From Spirosoma profusum (GTDB lineage: Bacteria > Bacteroidota > Bacteroidia > Cytophagales > Spirosomataceae), in the NCBI RefSeq assembly GCF_014699005.1, contig NZ_JACWZY010000007.1:186001-250000 (forward strand): DNA of 64,000 nt. The letters are read 5' to 3'. The notes below the pieces were generated by a model. That model ran no database searches. It saw nothing but the letters and a program-made list of their open reading frames with translations, and had not been told where the DNA came from. Positions 17,486 through 23,854 of this stretch are shown in pieces. The position numbers were made by a program, and so were the translations under genes. How positions within the stretch are numbered: position 1 is the stretch's first letter; each line of letters starts with the position of its first letter.

Positions 17486-18553
17486 TCACTCTGCAAATTG
17501 AATCGACAGGGCCGCCCGATACGTATCAGTCTTGTCTTCCGTCTGGAGCGTATAGCGTCCGGGATAAAGTAATTCCAGGCGTTTGCGCAGGTTGGTCAGG
17601 CCAATTCCACCTTTCTGATCTCTCACTTTTGTTGTCGGTTTGTTGTTTTCAACCGTCATTTCAACTCGGGTTGGATTCAGGGTCAGCGTGCTACGTAGCC
17701 ACGAATGTTCGGCCTGTTTACCTACTCCGTGTTTGAACGCATTTTCAATAAGTGGCAGCAATAGTAACGGGGCTATGGCCTGCCCATTTGGTTGCCCGTT
17801 GATTTGCAACGCAATGTCGGAATGGTCGCCACAGCGTATTTTTTCCAGTTCGATGTAGTTCTGTAAGTACCCGATTTCCTTTTCGAGCGGCACCTTTTCG
17901 TCATCGCTGTCGTAGAGCATATATTCCATCATTTCCGACAGTTTCAGGACCATATCCGGGGCCAGATCCGATTTTTTGAGTGTCAGAGCGTACAGGTTAT
18001 TCAGTATGTTGAACAGAAAATGCGGATTCACCTGTGAGCGCAGGAAATTCACTTCGGCCTGCAACTGTTCCACCGCGATTTTTTGCAGCATCCGTTGTTG
18101 TTCGTACCAGTCGATGCTCAATTTCAGTGGCACCATCAATCCCAGATACCACAACGTACTGAAGAAATTATACGATAGCGTTTCAATCCAGTTCTGGCTC
18201 CGAAAGGGGTTAATGACGAAACCATAAATGATGTAATCGTAAAAAGCCTGGACGAGCAGATAGCCCAGAATTGAGAGCAGCACCAGCCCAAAATAACGCC
18301 AGTAGCGCCCCGTCAGCAGGTAACGCGGCAAAAAGTAATGCAGGTTGAGGTACGCAATGGCAATGAGCAACACGATGCGCACAATCACACAGGCCGCAAA
18401 ATAAGGTAGCCCAGCTTTATAGATCAGGTATCGTTTCTCGTACAGAAAGAAACCGGTAATCAGCACCCAGTAGGCCGTGTGAACGAGCGCGTACTTTACG
18501 GTCGTCGTCCGGTTCGAAAGCGGGATTTTTACAGTTCGGTCTAGGAAGTCCAT
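17486..18553 (-). CDS. LytS-like sensor histidine kinase
   Basis: A 355-residue kinase with four or five N-terminal membrane helices (residues about 25-150). A short coiled coil leads to a His_kinase domain with the acceptor motif QVNPHFLFNILNNLYAL, and a HATPase domain has LLPLIENAFKHGVGK (N box) and GGIGLTNLRKRL (G box). Proteins of this class phosphorylate LytTR regulators; the one at 14641 is the obvious candidate. No extracytoplasmic sensing domain is visible, so the signal may come through the membrane helices or through the exported proteins encoded just downstream. Confidence 0.93.
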   Translation of the reverse strand: MDFLDRTVKIPLSNRTTTVKYALVHTAYWVLITGFFLYEKRYLIYKAGLPYFAACVIVRIVLLIAIAYLNLHYFLPRYLLTGRYWRYFGLVLLSILGYLLVQAFYDYIIYGFVINPFRSQNWIETLSYNFFSTLWYLGLMVPLKLSIDWYEQQRMLQKIAVEQLQAEVNFLRSQVNPHFLFNILNNLYALTLKKSDLAPDMVLKLSEMMEYMLYDSDDEKVPLEKEIGYLQNYIELEKIRCGDHSDIALQINGQPNGQAIAPLLLLPLIENAFKHGVGKQAEHSWLRSTLTLNPTRVEMTVENNKPTTKVRDQKGGIGLTNLRKRLELLYPGRYTLQTEDKTDTYRAALSIQFAE

Positions 18554-18571
18554 AGTATCTTTTCGTACGTA

Positions 18572-18593
18572 GTAGCCTGGACGTCCAGGCTAC
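18572..18593. repeat. Perfect 22-bp palindrome, GTAGCCTGGACG family
   Basis: A loop-free palindrome starting GTAGCCTGGACG, the shortest form of the element at 14560-14634. It lies 18 bases upstream of the LytS-like gene start, inside its likely leader. Confidence 0.8.
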
Positions 18594-18796
18594 AAATGCA
18601 CTGTAAATGAACGTAAAAGAAAAACGTACTAAAAATTATATCGACCAACGGCACAAAAAGTAGAGGAACGAAAAAAGCCGCTGTCACTCGTCTATTTTTC
18701 TGACCGTTGGTCTACTATTTTTTGCGATGAAATTTCACCTTCGTTGCTTTGCTTACACTATTTACTGATGGACATACATCTCAAAACCAGTTCGCT

Positions 18797-19432
18797 ATGA
18801 AAACCCAACGATTTATACTGATTCTCGCTACGTTGTTTGTTACGTTGCCGGGATTTGGGCAGGACAAAAAAGTAGGTGGTCCCTGCGAAGGCTGCGAAGC
18901 GATTCACGAAAGTTCGGTTCCGTTCGCTAACCTGCAAGCCGTTGTTAAACTACCAGATGCTACATGGGAAGGGAAAAAGCCGCTGGGTATCAACGGCGTT
19001 GTCTATAAGGCAGATGGTAAAACACCTGCGCCCGACGTTGTTATTTACATCTATCATACCGACGAAACCGGCCATTATACGGCGAAAACGGGCGCTCAGG
19101 GTTGGGAGAAGCGACACGGCTCCATTCGGGGATGGATGAAAACGAATGAAAAGGGTGAGTATAAATTCGTTACGTTACGTCCCGCTCCTTATCCCGGCCA
19201 TTCCGATCCGGCACATATTCACGTCACAATAAAAGAACCGGGTTTGAATGAATATTACATCGACGAATACCTGTTCGACGATGACCCGCGTCTCACGGCT
19301 GACCAGCGACAGAAGCTGGAAAATCGGGCTGGCAGTGGGATTTTAAAACTCAAGGACGTCGGTACTATGTACAAAGCTGAACGTAATATCTACCTCGGCA
19401 AAAATATCCCGAACTACCCGACGAACCAGTAA
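18797..19432 (+). CDS. Exported intradiol ring-cleavage dioxygenase family protein
   Basis: A 211-residue protein started at the ATG at 18797, which gives the signal peptide MKTQRFILILATLFVTLPGFG. An ATG 48 bases upstream would place a hydrophilic stretch before it. The intradiol dioxygenase beta-sandwich is visible: VVIYIYHTDETGHY provides a Tyr iron ligand, GSIRGWMKTNEKGEYKFVTLRP the core strands, and HSDPAHIHVTI the His-x-His pair. Characterised members open catechol or protocatechuate rings with non-haem Fe(III). Exported Bacteroidota members are rarely characterised, so the substrate is unknown. A palindromic element follows the stop. Confidence 0.88.
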   Translation: MKTQRFILILATLFVTLPGFGQDKKVGGPCEGCEAIHESSVPFANLQAVVKLPDATWEGKKPLGINGVVYKADGKTPAPDVVIYIYHTDETGHYTAKTGAQGWEKRHGSIRGWMKTNEKGEYKFVTLRPAPYPGHSDPAHIHVTIKEPGLNEYYIDEYLFDDDPRLTADQRQKLENRAGSGILKLKDVGTMYKAERNIYLGKNIPNYPTNQ

Positions 19433-19443
19433 TTGATCAGCCT

Positions 19444-19528
19444 GTAGAGACAGGGCATGCCCTGTCTCATGACCGGAAGGTTTTGCGATTGCTGACGCAC
19501 ATAAGACAGGGTATGCCCTGTCTCTACG
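19444..19528. repeat. Double palindromic element, GAGACAGGGCATGCCC family
   Basis: Two short palindromes around GGGCATGCCC (19447-19468) and GGGTATGCCC (19505-19522) face each other, and together form an outer inverted repeat GTAGAGACAGGG...CCCTGTCTCTAC. It occupies most of the gap between the dioxygenase and TonB-receptor genes. A single 26-bp palindrome of the same family is at 39014-39039. Confidence 0.8.
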
Positions 19529-19559
19529 GATACGTATTGCCTAAAATATCTCCTCACTC

Positions 19560-21938
19560 ATGAGACGCTACGGTCTTCTCCTGCTTTTGATAATTCTCAG
19601 AATTTCAGCCGCCAAAGCGCAGTATGCTGATAGCCTGCGGGTTGTGCAGGGTGTCGTAACGGATTCACTGACGGGCAAATCCGTTCCTTTTGCAACGGTT
19701 TCGGCGTTTGCGCAAGGCAAATTGATCAATGGTACGTTGACCGATAGTTTGGGGCGATTCCGGATCGAAAATCTGCCGAATGATACGTATCACGCTACGT
19801 TTAGCGCTGTGGGTTATCGAACCGTTCAAACACCCATTTGGGTACTAAATTCTGAACACGCGACGGTTGACCTGGGTACTGTTACGTTACGCCAGGATGC
19901 GCAAAATCTGAAAGCGGTGACGGTTAGGGGGCAGAAACCGTTGATCGAAAATCGAGTCGACGGCATTACGTTCAATGTCGAAAGCCTGCCGTCGATTGCC
20001 GGGAGCAGCGCGTCGGATATATTGCGCAAAGTGCCGTTGCTGTCGGTCGATGCCAATGGCGGTCTGTCCATGCGTGGGAGTTCGCATATCCGGTTGTTTA
20101 TCGACGGAAAACCGTCTGAGATTTATGGTTCGTCGGTAGCTGACGTACTGAAAACCATTCCGGGTGAAAGTATTATTAAAGTTGACGTAATTACCCATCC
20201 GTCGGCGCGTTATGATGCCGAAGGAACCGACGGCGTAGTAAACGTTATTACGCGCAAGCTGCGAAATAATGCTACCAACGGTAACATCAGCGGAGTGCTG
20301 GGCAATCGGAGTGACGTAGTGATGGCCGATATGCAGAGTAAGCGCAACAAATGGCTGGTAAAGATGGACGGTTACTACCAGACGTACTGGAATCAGAATG
20401 GTTCTGTGCTGACTCGCGAAACGAATCAACTTCGAGTTGTTCAGCAGAACGAAACGCGCAATACCGGTACGTTCGCCGTGGGTGGAATTAACGTATTGTA
20501 CAGTCTCGATTCTACAAAAACGCTCAACGCTGGGTATCGAATTCGCTACATGCCCAACCAGACAAGCCTGGTTTCAGACAATTTTCAGTCGGAAAAGGGA
20601 ATGCTTTTACCAACATTTCAGCGCCAGATTTATACGCCTTCCGATGTCAGTGGGAATATTTTTACATCGGGATATACCGGTACGTCGAAAGATAAACGAA
20701 AAGAATTTTCGATACTGGGTACCTATTTCGTTGCGAATAACGACAACCGCTACGTCCTCTCTCAAACTGACAACGACGTATTACCGTATGGAGAAAATTT
20801 CGACAGCCATACGCTGAACCGCGAACTGATTCTTCAAACCGATTATAGTCAGACGTTTACCAACAAATTGAAGTGGGAAACCGGCGGAAAATTTTATGGG
20901 AAATACATCGACAGCGACAGCCGATTCGGGATTTATGACAGTCAGAACGTAACGTATCGGAATGATCCGTTACGTTCGAATGTGTTTACGTATCGAAGTG
21001 GCGTGTATGCAGCTTACACAAATCTGAATTTCCAGGTAAAGAATTGGCAGTTCATGACCGGACTTCGGTATGAAGTGACGGCGCTAAGTGCTACGTTCAA
21101 AGAGGTACCGCTACGTATCCCGCCGTTTCAGAATCTGATGCCTAACGTATTGATTAGCAAAAGTCTGGATAAGAAATCCACGCTAAAACTGGGGTATTCG
21201 ACAAAACTGGTACGTCCCTACTTTCAATTCCTGAATCCAACGGTCAACAACAGTGATTCGCTCAATGTTCAGTCAGGGAATCCATATCTGCAACCCGAAC
21301 TTACCCGGCGGTATCAAATCAGTTATTCCCGAAATGATCCGATGTTATTTTCAGACGTAGCGCTGTTTTTCAACAATAATCAGAACAGCATCGAATCGAT
21401 ACGTACTGCCCGGGCCGACGGCGTTTTTTATACGACGTGGCAAAACGTCGGGCGTAACCAACGGCTGGGAATGTCAGTGAATCTGAACTGGAAACCCACT
21501 CCGAAAATTTCGCTGGGCACTACGTTGACTGTTCAGTACGTAAAGCTGGAGAGTCCGGTGATGCTGCTACGTAACACCGGACTGATGCGTCAGTTGGTTC
21601 TGAATTACAGCCACAAACTGCCCAGAAACTTCAGCATTGATTTTTACGGCTTCTTCGATGGCAACAACCTGATGTTGCAGGGTTATCGTTCTGGCTGGAA
21701 ATATTATAGCCTGACATTCAGCAAGAAATCGGCGAACGAGCGGTTCAACGTAAGTCTTCGGATGGATACGCCACTCACTACGTATACGTTCATCGACGAA
21801 GAAATCCGAACCGAATCATTCCGGCAATTAACTTCGAATCGTTACCAGAATCAGAATATCCGGCTTACGTTTTCGTACAAACTCGGCAAAAAGGAAATCA
21901 AAGGCCCACGCGTGCGGCAGGCCGAAAACCCTGATTAA
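19560..21938 (+). CDS. TonB-dependent outer-membrane receptor (OMP_b-brl family)
   Basis: A 792-residue protein with a signal peptide (1-20) and a CarboxypepD_reg-like domain at about 28-115 (VVQGVVTDSLTGKSVPFATV, FRIENLPNDTYHATFSAVGY). The plug domain has SDILRKVPLLSVDANGGLSMRG and TDGVVNVITRK, followed by a beta-barrel of alternating strands to the C-terminus. It belongs to the receptor type in Bacteroidota that lacks a SusD partner. The substrate is unknown. It follows an exported dioxygenase, so uptake of an aromatic product is conceivable but unproven. A terminator hairpin follows. The gene is very rich in TACGT/ACGTA pentamers. Confidence 0.9.
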   Translation: MRRYGLLLLLIILRISAAKAQYADSLRVVQGVVTDSLTGKSVPFATVSAFAQGKLINGTLTDSLGRFRIENLPNDTYHATFSAVGYRTVQTPIWVLNSEHATVDLGTVTLRQDAQNLKAVTVRGQKPLIENRVDGITFNVESLPSIAGSSASDILRKVPLLSVDANGGLSMRGSSHIRLFIDGKPSEIYGSSVADVLKTIPGESIIKVDVITHPSARYDAEGTDGVVNVITRKLRNNATNGNISGVLGNRSDVVMADMQSKRNKWLVKMDGYYQTYWNQNGSVLTRETNQLRVVQQNETRNTGTFAVGGINVLYSLDSTKTLNAGYRIRYMPNQTSLVSDNFQSEKGMLLPTFQRQIYTPSDVSGNIFTSGYTGTSKDKRKEFSILGTYFVANNDNRYVLSQTDNDVLPYGENFDSHTLNRELILQTDYSQTFTNKLKWETGGKFYGKYIDSDSRFGIYDSQNVTYRNDPLRSNVFTYRSGVYAAYTNLNFQVKNWQFMTGLRYEVTALSATFKEVPLRIPPFQNLMPNVLISKSLDKKSTLKLGYSTKLVRPYFQFLNPTVNNSDSLNVQSGNPYLQPELTRRYQISYSRNDPMLFSDVALFFNNNQNSIESIRTARADGVFYTTWQNVGRNQRLGMSVNLNWKPTPKISLGTTLTVQYVKLESPVMLLRNTGLMRQLVLNYSHKLPRNFSIDFYGFFDGNNLMLQGYRSGWKYYSLTFSKKSANERFNVSLRMDTPLTTYTFIDEEIRTESFRQLTSNRYQNQNIRLTFSYKLGKKEIKGPRVRQAENPD

Positions 21939-21960
21939 TACGTAGTTGTTTTGTTACACA

Positions 21961-22007
21961 AAGCGTCGCTTTTGGGCCTAAAAACGGTCTTTAAAGCGAC
22001 GTTTTTT
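21961..22007 (+). terminator. Terminator after the TonB receptor gene
   Basis: CGTCGCTTT at 21964-21972 pairs with AAAGCGACG at 21993-22001, followed by TTTTTT. It starts 22 bases after the stop codon. Confidence 0.75.
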
Positions 22008-22012
22008 CATTA

Positions 22013-22079
22013 TGCGACATCCGTACTAATCTGTGCGACGAAATCACTAACACGTTCCTGACGTTTCAAGAGACCTTTG
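22013..22079 (+). promoter_or_regulatory. Direct-repeat operator with downstream -7 box, site A
   Basis: TGCGACAT (22013-22020) and TGCGACGA (22034-22041) are direct repeats exactly 21 bp apart. They are followed by AATCACTAAC, CTGAC and a -7-like box ending CCTTTG (TTTG at 22076-22079), 35 bases after the second repeat. The gene start is at 22130. The same arrangement, ungapped, lies at 23189-23255. Twenty-one-base spacing of direct repeats is typical of AraC-type and LytTR-type regulators. Confidence 0.65.
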
Positions 22080-22129
22080 TCCCATTCCTTTTAACGCCTA
22101 GACAAAGGCTTTTCTAACAATCAATTTTC

Positions 22130-22957
22130 ATGAAAAAATTAGTTCTATTCATCAGCGTTGTAGCTGCTACGTTGCCCCACACACTTCAGGCACAAACTAA
22201 ACCAACCAACCGAAAACCAGTTAGTTCAGTCTCGCCTACTAACTCCACGCAGCCAGTACCTACCCGTACTACAACGGCTGCGACCCCTGCAAAACCTGCT
22301 ACGTATTCGGCACCTGCGACCCCGTTACGTACAAGCACTACGTATCAAACAACCGCCCAACGACCAATCGCGTCAACCAGCACAAACGAAAGCCGTTTTC
22401 GATTGGGTTTTCGGTTAGGCGTTAACTCGACGAGTATCAGCGGTTTCGATTTTTCGTCGGTTGGTACGGGGCTTCAGGCCGAACGCGTAACGGGTTTTCA
22501 TGCCGGTATCATTTTTAACATGGGTGGCCCTAATTTCTCCGTGCAGCCCGAAATTCTGTTCAGTCAATACGGTATCCGGATGACGGCAAAGCCTGATTAT
22601 CTGCAAGTAAAGTACAACATAGTGGAAGTTCCTGTGATGCTGAAAGCCACTTTTGGACAGTCGGATCTACGGGTTTTTGTGAACGCCGGGCCGGTTGTTA
22701 CGTACACCCTGGGCGGAACGGTTTCATTTGTGAATGGTAGCCAATCGGGTTCGCAGGAAATCGATATGACGGGTTCGGGTCGATTGTCGTATGGCGCAGC
22801 GGCTGGTACGGGCATTGCGTTGAAAGCTGGTCCTGGCTCGTTTATCGTGGAAGGACGCTTCACATACCTATTCTCGACCAATGAGAATAAAGACAAACTT
22901 AATCCCCAGAGTCTCATGGGTTCCGTCGGGTATCTGATTCCGTTGGGAGGCCGGTGA
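22130..22957 (+). CDS. PorT-family outer-membrane beta-barrel protein
   Basis: A 275-residue protein with a signal peptide ending TLQAQ. A Thr/Pro/Ala-rich low-complexity linker (about 22-85) leads to a beta-barrel domain of the outer_membrane_beta-barrel_2/PorT type. Its strands include RFRLGFRLGVNSTSISGF, FHAGIIFNMGG, FSVQPEILFSQYGIR, YNIVEVPVMLKATFG, VFVNAGPVVTYTLGG and FIVEGRFTYLFS. It is much shorter than SusC-type receptors and has no plug, and the family is functionally uncharacterised apart from the T9SS component PorT itself. Its promoter carries repeat site A, shared with the SnoaL-like/hybrid regulator operon. Confidence 0.85.
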   Translation: MKKLVLFISVVAATLPHTLQAQTKPTNRKPVSSVSPTNSTQPVPTRTTTAATPAKPATYSAPATPLRTSTTYQTTAQRPIASTSTNESRFRLGFRLGVNSTSISGFDFSSVGTGLQAERVTGFHAGIIFNMGGPNFSVQPEILFSQYGIRMTAKPDYLQVKYNIVEVPVMLKATFGQSDLRVFVNAGPVVTYTLGGTVSFVNGSQSGSQEIDMTGSGRLSYGAAAGTGIALKAGPGSFIVEGRFTYLFSTNENKDKLNPQSLMGSVGYLIPLGGR

Positions 22958-22985
22958 TTCGTTTGTTTCCGCTATCTGCTACGTT

Positions 22986-23093
22986 ATGTTTCCCTGGAGA
23001 ACCTTTTTTCAATATCCCTGGGCGGTGTTTTTGCTTATCGTGTCCGCTTTTCTGCTGGTAACCTCAAAATGGCTCTGGACGCATTTGCATTAA
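22986..23093 (+). CDS. Candidate 35-residue single-span membrane peptide
   Basis: ATG at 22986, stop TAA at 23091-23093. The peptide has an N-terminal MFPWRTFFQYPW segment, a single hydrophobic helix AVFLLIVSAFLLV and a short basic/aromatic tail TSKWLWTHLH. A clear membrane-span profile with Trp/Tyr belts on both sides is unusual for a chance reading frame. It begins 28 bases after the stop of the PorT-like gene and could be co-transcribed. No strong Shine-Dalgarno is seen, which is normal in this phylum. Existence is inference from composition only. Confidence 0.4.
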   Translation: MFPWRTFFQYPWAVFLLIVSAFLLVTSKWLWTHLH

Positions 23094-23153
23094 GTATTAC
23101 GTAGGGTAGGCTTCGACCGGCTACGTAGTAACAACTGGGTTAGTCGCTGGCGC

Positions 23154-23185
23154 AACTCCGACAGCTAGAGCCTGTTGAGGCCTAC
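23154..23185. repeat. Intergenic repeat, CTGGCTGTCGGGGCC family, diverged
   Basis: AACTCCGACAG...CCTGTTGAGGCCTA is an imperfect hairpin that matches AACTCCGTCAG...GGGGCCTA at 58558-58588 and CCGACAG...GGGGCCT at 48348-48372. It lies just upstream of operator site B. Confidence 0.45.
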
Positions 23186-23188
23186 TAA

Positions 23189-23255
23189 TGCGACATGTGT
23201 GCTACGTTATGCGACGAAATCGCTAACCCCTAGCTGACCGTTTTTCGAACATTTG
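23189..23255 (+). promoter_or_regulatory. Direct-repeat operator with downstream -7 box, site B
   Basis: TGCGACAT (23189-23196) and TGCGACGA (23210-23217) are 21 bp apart. They are followed by AATCGCTAAC, CTGAC and ACATTTG (TTTG at 23252-23255), again 35 bases after the second repeat. The ATG is at 23303. Apart from spacer bases it aligns without gaps with site A; 17 of 18 bases from the second TGCGAC through CTAAC are identical. Confidence 0.65.
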
Positions 23256-23302
23256 TATATGAATCTAACCGCCCCAACGCGGGCAATGCAATTCTCATTT
23301 TC

Positions 23303-23842
23303 ATGAAAAAACTAATCACCTTATTCATCTGTATCATGACCGCAACAATCACCCAAACCCCCGACGCACAAGCTCAGTCTACGGATGAGCAACCATTTCA
23401 GGACATCCTTTCGACCATGCAAAAAGGCTGGAACGCCAAAAGTGGTCAGACGTTTGCCTCCGTTTTCGACAGCAAACACGACTACGTGGTTGTCAATGGA
23501 ATTTATCTGTCAGGTATTACGCCTGAAGCCAATGCACACGGCCACCAGCAGCTTTTCAATACGGTATACCGAACGAACGTTTTAATCCTCAAACTTGACA
23601 AAATACGGTTCGTCCGGCCCGATTTAGTGCTGATGCACGTACTGGGTGCTACGTATGAACAGGGGAAGACCGTTCCGGTTGATCCTGCGGTGGTTATCAG
23701 TATGTTAGTCGAAAAGAAAAACGATATTTGGAAAGTAGTTTCATTTCATAACTGCAATATTGAAGTGTCGAATGAGCCAGATGCCCCGAACAAAAGTCCG
23801 ATTCCGTTCCAGGCTATGTACGCTACGTGGTATAAGCATTGA
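23303..23842 (+). CDS. Exported SnoaL-like (SgcJ/EcaC, DUF4440) protein
   Basis: A 179-residue protein with a signal peptide ending PDAQAQ. The rest is one cone-shaped alpha+beta NTF2-like domain: FQDILSTMQKGWNAKSGQTF, FDSKHDYVVVNGIYLSG, GHQQLFNTVYRTN, KLDKIRFVRPDLVLMHVLG, VVISMLVEKKNDIWKVVSFHN. SgcJ/EcaC-type proteins are small binding or enzyme scaffolds with diverse, mostly unknown ligands. Only 12 bases separate it from the hybrid regulator gene, so the two form an operon. A role in presenting a ligand to the sensor is possible. Confidence 0.85.
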   Translation: MKKLITLFICIMTATITQTPDAQAQSTDEQPFQDILSTMQKGWNAKSGQTFASVFDSKHDYVVVNGIYLSGITPEANAHGHQQLFNTVYRTNVLILKLDKIRFVRPDLVLMHVLGATYEQGKTVPVDPAVVISMLVEKKNDIWKVVSFHNCNIEVSNEPDAPNKSPIPFQAMYATWYKH

Positions 23843-23854
23843 GGAATTCTGGGT

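Noticed and set aside
18643..18712. GACCAACGG (18643-18651) and CCGTTGGTC (18704-18712) as LytTR binding sites
   Set aside because: ACCGTTGGT fits the published LytTR half-site pattern, but the copies are inverted and 52 bases apart with no partner at 21-22 bases. Not strong enough to call.
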